A stretch of 64,000 nucleotides of DNA from Orobanche coerulescens (lineage: Eukaryota > Streptophyta > Magnoliopsida > Lamiales > Orobanchaceae): assembly GCA_033398695.1 (NCBI GenBank), contig CM065806.1, positions 46,959,001 to 47,023,000 of the forward strand, written 5' to 3'. The first letter of the stretch is position 1. Each line of letters starts with the position of its first letter. The position numbers and the translations under genes were made by a program. Below are positions 10,431 through 20,360 of the stretch, piece after piece. The notes beneath the pieces were generated by a model. It was not told the DNA's origin. It was given only the letters and a program-made list of their open reading frames with translations, and did no database searches.

Positions 10431-10905
10431 CTAACGCGCGCTAATATTAGTGTATAGCTCACGCTAAGCGTCCTTCAGTAGCGCACGCTACGCTTGATTT
10501 GTAGCGCGCGCTAGCGGGTGAGTCCAGTACTGGACAGTTTACTCCTGGACTCGGTCAGGTGCCCAGGTAGCGCACGCTATGTACTCTTTATAGCGCGCGC
10601 TACCGAGACGCTGTTAGCGCACGCTACGTCTGTCCGGCAGCGCACGCTAACGGGGTCAGGTGAGTACTGGGCAGTTTACTTCTGGACTCGGTTGATGTCC
10701 AGGTAGCGCACGCTATGGCCGATAGCGGGCGCTACCGAGAGGCTATTAGCGCACGCTACGTTTCGGGTAGCATACGCTAGCGGTCTAGAACTCTGGGAAC
10801 TGGACTGAGGTGTTAACTTTCTGGACTGGAGTTTTGTCCCGTTAGCGCACGATAACTTTTGAGGATTAGCGCACGCTAACTTTTGAGGATTAGCGCGCGC
10901 TAACG
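10431..10905. repeat. Palindrome array TAGCG-NN-CGCTA in B 5' LTR (about 15 copies)
   Basis: I count about 15 copies of TAGCGCACGCTA or its perfectly palindromic form TAGCGCGCGCTA, some with one or two changes. Spacing is irregular, and between them lie GTCCAGTACTGGAC and CTGGACTCGG motifs. The array ends a few bases before the TATA hairpin. It looks like a promoter-proximal binding-site cluster; this role is inferred. Confidence 0.85.
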
Positions 10906-10907
10906 CC

Positions 10908-10928
10908 CCCTGGCTATATAAACCAGGG
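10908..10928 (+). promoter_or_regulatory. B 5' LTR core promoter: TATA box in hairpin loop
   Basis: CCCTGG (10908-10913) pairs with CCAGGG (10923-10928) around the loop CTATATAAA. This is the same arrangement as in H, with a different stem sequence. Confidence 0.75.
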
Positions 10929-11525
10929 AGTTGACCCAGATTTACGTCTTTTCTCATTTCTTCTCCTCCTCCGCGGCTTAGAGCTTCCTCAGGTGATTTT
11001 CGGGCGATTTCTTCCTCCGATCACTTCAGACGTCATTTACCTTGGGCTCTTGAAGTAGATTAACAACACCTACTTGTGTTCTTCATCCTCAATCCGAGGT
11101 AAATCTCTTAGAACCCTATTTTTGGGTAATTTGGGGGTTTTGGGATTTTCGTCCGATTCGTTCCGTTTTGTTGGTTAATCCATGATGAATATGATTAATC
11201 TTATTAGTATTCTTAGTTTCCCTACGGATTCATGGTATATTTCGTAGTTGTGTATTCGAGAGGGTTGGTTGTGGTCCGCCCTCGTCGTTATTTTTATACG
11301 AATATACATGAAACGTAGGCGGGTTTTCGGGAGGGTTTCATTTCCGTATTCGTTTAGAAGTGGTTGTGATTATGTTCTTCGAATCGTTAGGTTCGGTTTC
11401 GTCGGTTCCTAGCATTTGTCGGTGATTTTCCTTTCCGTTCGTTGCATCGTCAATTATCCAAGGCAAGTATTTTCGGAAACCTTTATGCTTAACATGAAAT
11501 GGTAATGTATATTGTGTGTGCTTTA

Positions 11526-11765
11526 CTCACCTCGGGAGGGTCCGACGGGGCCACGGAGGGAATCCAATGGTATAGCCCTGGATTCACGAGTTTGTTTCGC
11601 TAGCCAGCTCGGGAGAGTCCTTAGAGGCCACGAAGCGGGGTCAATGGTATAGCCCTGTTCCCACGGAGATGCGCGTGCGTGATTTGTTTTATAATATGGA
11701 CAGCTCGGGAGGGTCCTTAGAGGCCACGAAGCGGGATCAGTGGTATAGCCCTGTTCCCACGGCAA
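11526..11765 (+). repeat. Three tandem units in B 5' LTR
   Basis: Units begin near 11530, 11606 and 11702 with CTCGGGAGGGTCC, followed by GGCCACG, then ATGGTATAGCCCTG. The units lie downstream of the TATA box. Similar units occur in the F LTR (41617-41755) and, inverted, in the G LTR. Confidence 0.8.
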
Positions 11766-12317
11766 ATCGTTTGATTGTTTGTTTCCGAAAAAAGACATGT
11801 CTAGTTTTTGGTTTTTGAAATGAACTGGTGCATTGTACTATGAAGTGTGTAAGCAAATGGTTTGCTTTGATTACTTGTACTAGCGTAATTCCTAACCTCT
11901 TTGGGGACCTGTTTTGGGGAAATTCTTGTTATGGATTTCAGGTTATGTTCAGCCGGATGAGCGGGCGTTGGGACAGTACGAGGATGCTGGGCAGGGTTGC
12001 TGACATGTGTACTTGAGTCTTTTTTTTATTATTTACGTTGTTCTTTTTGATATGATTGTTTCCCAAACTTATAAACTTATAGATTGTACTCGCGAGTACT
12101 TAGGTTCTTTTTCCTTTCGGATTGTGATTTGTATTTGTGGAAGTTGATTATGGTTGTCGATGTTGATTATCCCTCCGGTTGTACCGGCCGTGCTATTTGA
12201 TGTTCGTATGGAAGACGTGTGATTTTACTGTGATAATTCGTGTCTAGCCTGGTGGGTCCCATGTAGGGGTCCACCACACTGTAATATACCTTGAATATCT
12301 CGGGGTGTTACAGAAAA

Positions 12318-12330
12318 TGGTATCGGAGCC
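12318..12330 (+). other. Element B primer-binding site
   Basis: TGGTATCGGAGCC lies five bases after the LTR end and matches the complement of the 3' end of plant initiator tRNA-Met with one change from TGGTATCAGAGC. Confidence 0.85.
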
Positions 12331-12551
12331 CAAGGTTTTTGGATACCTGGGCTTGTCGGTTATTTGGGTCTAGTTGTGTTTGGTTTTGCACATTGTCACA
12401 CCGCTGCCAGCATCTCGGTACTTCCAGCGCTTGTAAGTTTTCCTTACTCGATTCTTTGCTTCCTCGTAATGTATCTCCGTTTCTTGAATTGTGGATGTTT
12501 TTCCTCTCTTACTTATCATTGAGTTGCTTTTTGCTACCTCTTAACTCCAGT

Positions 12552-13584
12552 ATGGATGCTGGAAGAGGCCGCGGTCGTGGTCGTGGTCGCGGACGCGGCT
12601 GGGGACGTGGGGCAACCGGTGGGGCGGCCACGTCGCATTCTTCGGGAGCCGGCAGCACCGGTGACCGACATAGCCATGCTTCCTCTCAAGATGGCGCTGA
12701 CCTTGGTGTTGCGGCTGTTATGCAACAGATGGTGAACCAAATGGCGGCGATAGCCCAGGCGGTTCAGAACCCGGCCCATGCTGCTCGGGACGGAGCTGAC
12801 CGTTGGCTCCAGGATGTCATCAAGATGCATCCTCCTCAGTTCACGGGAGCTTCTGACCCGATTGGCTGGGAAGGGTGGATCAAGGAGATATCCAAAGTCT
12901 TCGTTGCCACCAACTGTCCCGAGGACCGCAAGGTCCCAATTGCCTAGTATTTTCTCACTGGGGATGCTACTGATTGGTGGGAGGCCGTTGGGCCTAAGGA
13001 TCACATTGCTTCGTGGGCAGAATTTAAGGAATTGATGGAGACCGAGTATTGCCCGTGGCCGGTTAGATAGGCTCGAGTCCATGCCTTCTATGATGCTCAA
13101 CCGCGGGATATTCCTGTCTCCCAGGCTATTGCTGATTTCAACAAGGAGTTGGGCTATGTTAAGACCCAAGTTGTCGAGGAGAATGACAAAAATTTTCACT
13201 TTTCCAGACGGATGAAACTGTCAATTCGGGACTATATGTCCGGACTCGTCTGTACTACTTTGAAGGATTATCAGAGTCGAGCTCTTACCTATGATATGTC
13301 GGTGACGTCCAGTGAAGCAGCTCGTGAGAGCAAGAAGCAGAAGTCCGTCGGAAATTTTTCTGGTCACAAGGGCGGAGGCCAGCCGAAGTCTCAGTCTGCG
13401 AATGTTCCTACGGGAGGTTCAGCTCATTTTTCTGGGAGTTCTCGAGGTCCTGATAGAACCTCCGCTCGTGAACTCACATGCTTTAACTGTGGCTTGTCGG
13501 GCCATAGGAACCGAGTGTCCTCGTCCGCAGTTGACTTGTCACACTTGTGGTCAGTCAGGCCACAAGGCTTCCTTTTGTGAATAG
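12552..13584 (+). pseudogene. gag: Element B gag (capsid and nucleocapsid), broken
   Basis: ATG 12552 starts an RG-rich N-terminus, then a retrotransposon gag domain (WEGWIKEISKVF; later WWEAVGP and FKELMETEY), then two CCHC zinc knuckles (CFNCGLSGHRN and CHTCGQSGHKASFC). In-frame TAG stops occur at 12945 and 13068. A frameshift near 13505 lies between the two knuckles, which are in different frames. The open frame extends upstream to 12291, but the ATG after the PBS is the sensible start. Gag would form the cytoplasmic particle. Confidence 0.85.
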
Positions 13585-14909
13585 ATCAGACAGATCCGCG
13601 GTGCCCGTTCTTCTCATCCAGCGCCTAGGGAGCCGAGTGTGTACCAGGGTTCGTATGCTCCACAGTCTCCGCCGAGTGCCAGTCGGGGGAGAGGTCGGGG
13701 TCAGCCCGCTAGAGGGGGAGCTTCCAGTGTCGGCTCCGCCCCTCCACGTATCTATGAGATGAGGAGGGACGATGATCCAGCAGCCACCGTGGCAAAAGGT
13801 ACCGTTCACATCCATTCCCATACTGTCAGTGTACTTTTTGATTCAGTTGCTACGCATTCATTCATTTCTATGGAGTGTGTGCGCCGTTTGAGTCTTGACT
13901 ATTTATCGCCTTGCGAGCCTTTCATCGTTAAACTTCCTAGCGGTGATAGAATCGTTGGCGATCGAGAGGTCCGAGACTGTTCTGTGTTTATTTGTTAGAG
14001 GGCTTGGCTCTCTAATCTTATTGTTGTGAGTATTGAGGGTGAGGATTTGATTCTCGGGGATGATTGGCTCGAGCGGCATGGTGCTATCATGAACTACTGC
14101 ACGAGGATCATCACCATGCTAGCCGAGGACGGCACCGAGCACTCTTTCGTAGGGCGAAAGAGAAACCAGAAGTTCGTGATTAATGCCTTGAAAGTGATGA
14201 GACTCCTGCGAAAGGGGTGTACTGGTTATTGGTGCTACGCCTTGAAGGCGGAGAGTGGTGGAGTCGAGCTTTCATCGATTCCAGTCGTTAGTGAATTTCC
14301 TGATGTTTTTCCTGATGAGTTATCGGGGTTGCCACCGGACCGTGAGGTAGAGTTTGCTATCGAGTTAGAGCCGGGTGCGGCTCCGATTTCGAAGGCGCCG
14401 TATCGCATGGCACCTTCAGAGATGTCCGAGTTGAAGAAGCAGTTGAGTGAACTTCTTGAATCGGGGTATATTCGACCGAGCGTTTCGTCTTGGGGCGCAC
14501 CGGTTTTGTTTGTTCGGAAAAAGGATGGTTCACTACGTTTGTGTATCGACTATCGCGAGCTGAACAAGGTGACCATCAACAAGTATCCTCTGCCGAGAAT
14601 TGATGACTTGTTCGATCAATTGCAGGGAGCTACGGTATTCTCGAAGATCGACTTGAGATCGGGGTACTATCAACTTCGGGTGAAGGAGTCCGACGTTCCG
14701 AGAACAGCTTTTCGGACGAGATACGGACACTATGAGTTTGTAGTTATGCCTTTCGGGTTAACTAATGCATCGGCAGTGTTCATGCAGTTGATGAACAAGG
14801 TCTTTATTGAGTATTTAGATAAGTGTGTCGTCGTCTTTATTGACGATATCCTTATTTATTCAAGGAATGAGAAGGAACACGCGTATCATTTGCGAGTAGT
14901 GTTGGACAT
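13585..14909 (+). pseudogene. pol: Element B protease and first part of reverse transcriptase, broken
   Basis: In the frame of the second zinc knuckle, after TAG 13582, comes an aspartic protease with the active site LFDSVATHSF near 13836. The conserved Gly after D-S is Val, which should inactivate it. TAG 13996 follows. The RT starts near 14390 ([10 protein letters not shown]), with [26 protein letters not shown] and the catalytic FIDD at 14836-14847. The frame breaks at about 14909, where one T appears to be missing relative to element E, and continues in the next frame. Confidence 0.88.
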
Positions 14910-17177
14910 TTGAGGACCGAGCAACTCTATGCAAAGTTCTCGAAATGTGAATTCTGTCTGAAGGAAGTGATGTTTCTAGGTCACGTGATTTCAGCCGAGG
15001 GTGTTTGTGTGGACCCGCAGAAAGTTGAGGCAGTGTTGGATTGGGCACCGCCTAAGAACGTGAGAGAGGTCCGTAGTTTCTTGGGCTTAGCTGGATACTA
15101 CCGTAGGTTCGTCGAGGGTTTCTCGAAACTAGCTCGGCCACTTACACAGTTGCTCCAGAAGTCCGAGAAGTTCATCTGGAATGACGAGAGGCAGTCGAGT
15201 TTTGAGGAGCTGAAGAGGCGTTTGACTTCAGCCCCGATTTTGGCGTTGCCACGTGGTAACGAGGGTTTTGTCGTTTATAGCGATGCTTTGGGTCAGGTTC
15301 TTGGGTGCGTGTTGATGCAGCACGGCAAGACTATTGCGTTTGCGTCGAGACAGTTGAGGCCGTATGAGCTTAACTACCCTACTCACGATTTGGAATTAGC
15401 GGCAGTTGTTTTTGCGCTCAAGATTTGGCGTCACTATCTTTTCGGCTATGCATGTCAGATTTTTACCGATCATAAGAGTCTGAAGTACATATTTACTCAA
15501 CGGGAGTTGAATATGAAGCAGAGGAGGTGATTAGAGTTGATTAAGGATTATGACCTCGAAATCCTTTATCATCCGGTCAAGGCGAACGTCGTGGCCGACG
15601 CCTTGAGTTGGAAACCGGTTGCGTTGCGGACACTTGAGATCCTTACGTCTCAAGCCGAGCTTCAGCGGGATTTGATTGAGTTGAGTGTCGAGATTTCGTT
15701 GCCTGGAGCCGTAGGGCAACTTTGTGCTTTAGAGACTTCGTCGTCTCTGATCGATGAAATTAAACTAAAGCAGTTGGAGGACCCGATGACTATTCAAATC
15801 CGAGAGAATGTTCTTAAGGGAAAGTTTCATGGGTTTGTGATCCACGAATATGGGGTATTGAGATTCCAGAGTCGTCTGTGTGTACCGAACGACTCGGAAT
15901 TGAGGCAGAGTATTTTGCGTGAGGCCCATGCTACACCTTACTCCGTTCATCCTGGATCAAGTAAGATGTACAAGGACCTAAGGAGAAATTTCTGGTGGAA
16001 TGATATGAAGGAGGAGGTCGCACAGTTTGTAGCGAGATGTTTGACTTGTTAACAGGTCAAAATCGAGCATCAGCGACCGGCTAGTTTATTGCAGTCACTT
16101 CCCGTTCCAGAATAGAAATGTGAATATATTTCGATGGATTTCATCACGAGTTTACCGAGATCGAGGTCGGGCATGAATATGGTTTGGGTGATTGTTGATC
16201 GTCTGACCAAGTCGGCACATTTTCTGGGCATCAAAGATACTTGGGGCCCGGAGAGGTTGGCTCGTGTGTTTATTGTGCAGATTGTGAGGCTTCACGGTAC
16301 TCCGAAGTCTATTATTTCGGATCGGGATGGCCGTTTTGTATCGCACTTTTGGCAGGCGGTGCATAAGGCGTTGGGTACTCGTTTGCGTTTGAGTACCTAT
16401 TTTCATCCGCAATCAGATGGACAGTCGGAACGCACTATCCAAACGTTTGAGGATATGCTGCGTGCTTGTGCTCTAGACTGGAGCAGTGACTGGGAGGAAC
16501 ATTTGCCATTGATCGAATTCACGTACAACAATAGTTGGCACGCGTCGATTCGAATGGCACCGTATGAGGCGCTCTATGGGCGGCGTTGTCGATCGCCAAT
16601 TTGTTGGAATGAGGCGTACGATTTAGTCGGGACCGAACCGGATGTCGCTTTAGAGACGAGGCGGAAGGTGGAATTGATTTGGGAACAGATGTTGACCGCT
16701 CAGAGCCGACAGAAGTCGTATGCTGACGTCCGTCGTCGACGTTTGGAGTTCGAAGTGGGAGACCATGTTTTGCTAAAGGTGTCGCCGACAAAGGGAGTTT
16801 TCCGCTTCGAGAAGAAGGGTAAGTTGAGTCCGAGATTTATCGGACCCTTTGAGATTCTCGAGCGAGTCGGTGAGCTGGCATACCGTTTAGCACTACCTCC
16901 AGCCTTGAGTCATGTTCATAGCATTTTCCACGTTTCCCAGCTGAGGAAATACGTTCCAGATCCTAGTCACGTCATCGACTATGGTGAGATCGATGTCGCC
17001 GAAGATATTACTTTCGAGGAGAGTCCCTTGAAGATTTTGGAGCACCGTGATAAGCGACTGAGGCATAAGACCATTCCTTTGGTCAAGGTGCAGTGGTCGA
17101 GGCATGGTGTCGAGGAAGAAACTTGGGAAACCGAAGATAGCATGCGGGCTAGGTACCCCGAGTTGTTTGTTTCTTAA
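14910..17177 (+). pseudogene. pol: Element B RT end, RNase H, integrase and chromodomain-like tail, broken
   Basis: One frame runs from 14910 to the stop at 17177, broken by TGA 15528, TAA 16050 and TAG 16113. RNase H is recognised by [17 protein letters not shown] and [11 protein letters not shown]. The integrase zinc finger (HATPYSVHPG to CLTC) ends near 16050. The core has [24 protein letters not shown] and [14 protein letters not shown], covering the D, D and E positions. The C-terminus has VKVQWSRHGVEEETWE, as in chromodomains that steer integration to heterochromatin. Comparison with E shows that TGA 15528 and TAG 16113 replace Trp codons. Confidence 0.9.
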
Positions 17178-17197
17178 GTTTCGGGACGAAACTTATT

Positions 17198-17212
17198 GTT
17201 AGAGGGGTAGAA
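17198..17212 (+). other. Element B polypurine tract
   Basis: A purine-rich run (AGAGGGGTAGAA) immediately before the right LTR, at the place where second-strand synthesis is primed. Confidence 0.75.
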
Positions 17213-17506
17213 TGTAACATCCGCATTTTTCTTTTCCCAGTACTTTCTTGATGTAGTGCTTCTCTTGTCTTGGTGGCTCGTGTGTGACTGTATGTGTATC
17301 TCGAGAATACTTATTTTCGGATTTATTCTACTCAATTCCGCAGTTGTTAACTTCTCCGTTGCTCATTGACCCGATTCTCGTAATTGCTGTTCGGAACCGC
17401 CATTTCGGGGTTGTCGTAAATCCATCGTATGTTATCATGCGCATTGCGTTGTTCCGTTTGATGCTTCAGTCGTGTTTTGGCATTTAGAACCGTTGTTACC
17501 CTGTGC

Positions 17507-17957
17507 CTAATGCGCGCTAATATTATTGTATAGCGCACGCTAAGCATCCTTCAGTAACGCACGCTACGCTTGATTTGTAGCGCGCGCTAGCGGGTCAGTC
17601 CAGTACTGGACAGTTTACTCCTGGACTCGGTCAGGTGCCCAAGTAGCGCACGCTATGTACTCTTTATAGCGCGCGCTACCGAGACGCTGTTAGCGCACGC
17701 TACGTCTGTCCGGCAGCGCACGCTAACGGGGTCAGGTGAGTACTGGGCAGTTTACTTCTGGACTCGGCTGATGTCCAGGTAGCACACGCTATGGCCGATA
17801 GCGCGCGCTACCGAGAGGCTATTAGCGCACGCTATGTTTCGGGTAGCGTACGCTAGCGGTCTAGAACTCTGGGAACTGGACTGAGGCGTTAACTTTCTGG
17901 ACTGGAGTTTTGTCCCGTTAGCGCACGCTAACTTTTGAGGATTAGCGCGCGCTAACG
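17507..17957. repeat. Palindrome array in B 3' LTR (about 14 copies)
   Basis: Same array as in the left LTR but one 24-bp unit shorter: the left LTR has an extra ACTTTTGAGGATTAGCGC-type unit around 10856-10900. Several elements differ by single transitions between the two LTRs. Confidence 0.85.
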
Positions 17958-17959
17958 CC

Positions 17960-17980
17960 CCCTGGCTATATAAACCAGGG
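17960..17980 (+). promoter_or_regulatory. B 3' LTR core promoter: TATA box in hairpin loop
   Basis: CCCTGG / CCAGGG around CTATATAAA, identical to the left LTR. Confidence 0.75.
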
Positions 17981-18914
17981 AGTTGACCCAGGTTTACGTC
18001 TTTTCTCATTTCTTCTCCTCCTCCGCGGCTTAGAGCTTCCTCAGGCGATTTTCGGGCGATTTCTTCCTCCGATCACTTCAGACGTCATTTACCTTGGGCT
18101 CTTGAAGTAGATTAACAACACCTACTTGTGTTCTTCATCCTCAATCCGAGGTAAATCTCTTAGAACCCTATTTTTGGGTAATTTGGGGGTTTTGGGATTT
18201 TCGTCCGATTCGTTCCGTTTTGTTGGTTAATCCATGATGAATATGATTAATCTTATTGGTATTCTTAGTTTCCCTACAGATTCATGGTATATTTCATAGT
18301 TGTTGTGTATTCGAGACGGTTGGTTGTGGTCCGCCCTCGTCGTTATTTTTATACGAATATACATGAAACGTAGGCGGGTTTTCGGGAGGGTTTCATTTTC
18401 GTATTCGTTTAGAAGTGGTTGTGATTATGTTCTTCGAATCGTTAGGTTCGGTTTCGTTGGTTCCTAGCGTTCGTCGGTGATTTTCCTTTCCGTTCGTTGC
18501 ATCGTCAATTATCCAAGGCAAGTATTTTCGGAAACCTTTATGCTTAACATGAAATGGTAATGTATATTGTGTGTGCTTTACTCACCTCGGGAGGGTCCGA
18601 TGGGGCCACGGAGGGAATCCAATGGTATAGCCCTGGATTCACGAGTTTGTTTCGCTAGCCAGCTCGGGAGGGTCCTTATAGGCCACGGAGCGGGCTCAAT
18701 GGTATAGCCCTGTTCCCACGGCGATGCGCGTGCGTGATTTGTTTTATAATATGGCCAGCTCGGGAGGGTCCTTAGAGGCCACGGAGCGGGATCAATGGTA
18801 TAGCCCTGTTCCCATGGCAAATCGTTTGACTGTTTGTTTCCGGAAAAAGACATGTCTAGTTTTTTGTTTTTGAAATGAATTGGTGCATTGTACTATGAAG
18901 TGTGTAAGCAAATG

Positions 18915-20086
18915 TGTTGGCCACTAAGTATACTGGATACAGTTTGGGAAATAGTTTAAACAACAAACTGTACGGATTTTAAATCTGAGTGCGTAGCGGA
19001 AGTCTTAGATACAGTAGGTTGCTGTGGATACAGCAACTAAATGTATAGTGTATACTTAATTAATCAAAGTAATTAAAACAGTAAAAACTGAAGGTAAATA
19101 ACACAGTAATTAAAGTGGTTCGAGGTAAACCCCTCTACGTCCACTGGTCCTCCACACAGGAGTAAAAAGTTTATTAAAATTACTACGTACACAACTACGT
19201 AATTATAACAACACACAATCAATATATCGTTCACACAGATTGATATAAAGATCTTAGCCTCAACCGTTCACACAGATTGGTTTTGAGCTAATGCTTTGAC
19301 TTGCTTCTTCACACACAGTTCTGAAGCTTCGTCTTATTCAATGCAAATCCTTCACACACAATTCTGGAGAGGCACAGATTGCTCAGTCCACACAAGGCTG
19401 ATCTGGGTTTGTTCAAAGTATAGAACGGATGGTGAACAACAACTTTGACTTTAATAGCTTTCAGCTGATGAAGTGTTGTTCAGGATGATGAGCACTGTAT
19501 ATCTCTTATGATCTGAGTTGCAGTAAGCTTTGGAGATATGTTTTGCTCTGATAATAATTTCGATAGCTTGGTAATTTTCGATAGCTTGGGTATCTGATCT
19601 TCAGCATCTTAATGTGATATATATAGTCTCTGAAATATATATCCGTTGAGATGTATCCATTTGAGTGAGATTCCATTCCAACGGGATTATAACACGATCC
19701 GGATTTAGCGGGATTTGAAGATCTGTTGACTGACAGTATTTAAATACTTTATCCTTGAGTATTTAAATACTTCTTTATCCAACGGGACTTGACTTCTGGA
19801 GATTCCTTCTTTGTCCTGTTGAGAGCTGTATGGAAGATAACTGTATTGGAGATTCGAGACAGTTTCCATACTTGGTCTTTTATAAGACTTCTTGCTGTAC
19901 TTAAGGGCTTCACTATATGCTGATTCGAGGCAGGTCTTCGATACAGGATAATGCCTCAATACTTCGATACAGTTTCTTTTACTGTATGCGGATTGGCATA
20001 TATGTCAAAACCTCTTATCAAATACCATTCGATACAGGGATTGGATATCCCGGCTGTTTCGATACAGGGTTCTTGTTTTCCCAACA
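18915..20086 (-). repeat. Element C 3' LTR
   Basis: Left copy of the LTR, 1,172 bp, matching 29911-31079 with scattered substitutions. Rich in GATACAG motifs. Confidence 0.92.
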
Positions 20087-20110
20087 ATTTCCCCCTTTTT
20101 GACAATTTGC
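20087..20110 (-). other. Element C polypurine tract
   Basis: On the minus strand AAAAAGGGGGAAAT abuts the 3' LTR. 20111-20360 is the untranslated tail of ORF3, and I see no gene in it. Confidence 0.85.
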
Positions 20111-20360
20111 CAAGACTTACTTTTTGAAATCATGAACTGTTCGTAGACTAGTTCGTACAGCTTTATTTTCAATCAATTTCCTATACTTGAGTTTGTTATC
20201 AAACAATTTAAGTAATCATACATCAACACAGTAGATTACGAGTTGTAATCTTTCAAGACAAACAATCACTTTTATTGATATTCAAAACAAATTGAATACA
20301 GGGTTTGCTGTTTCGAAGAGAAATTACAAAACAAAATATAATATACAAGGATTTCAGCTC

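Larger units (their letters stand above)
10137..12312 (+). repeat. Element B 5' LTR
   Basis: 2,176 bp, TGTAATATCCGC...GTGTTACA. It contains the palindrome array, the hairpin TATA box and three GGTCC-rich tandem units. Short ORFs inside (for example 10208-10411 and the minus ORFs 10676-10957 and 11523-11798) recur in LTR2 only because the LTR is repeated. Confidence 0.92.
17213..18914 (+). repeat. Element B 3' LTR, left part
   Basis: Begins TGTAACATCCGC and matches 10137-11842, up to the target site AAATG where C inserted (18910-18914). The remainder of the LTR is 31080-31537. It repeats the palindrome array, the TATA hairpin and the tandem units (18583-18820). Confidence 0.92.

Noticed and set aside
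10431..10905. CRISPR-like array of short palindromes with spacers
   Set aside because: Spacer lengths are irregular, the sequence is a plant LTR promoter and there are no cas genes. It is a promoter-proximal repeat.
10676..10957. Minus-strand ORF with repeated ANPQKLACAN-like units, and its twin at 17752-18009
   Set aside because: The repeats in the protein are the palindrome array translated; the copies exist because the LTR is duplicated.
11523..11798. Minus-strand 91-aa ORF, twin at 18578-18853
   Set aside because: Translation of the LTR tandem units; no start context or domain.
12291..12551. Upstream extension of the B gag ORF
   Set aside because: It runs back through the PBS into the LTR; the ATG at 12552 with the RG-rich start fits the family.
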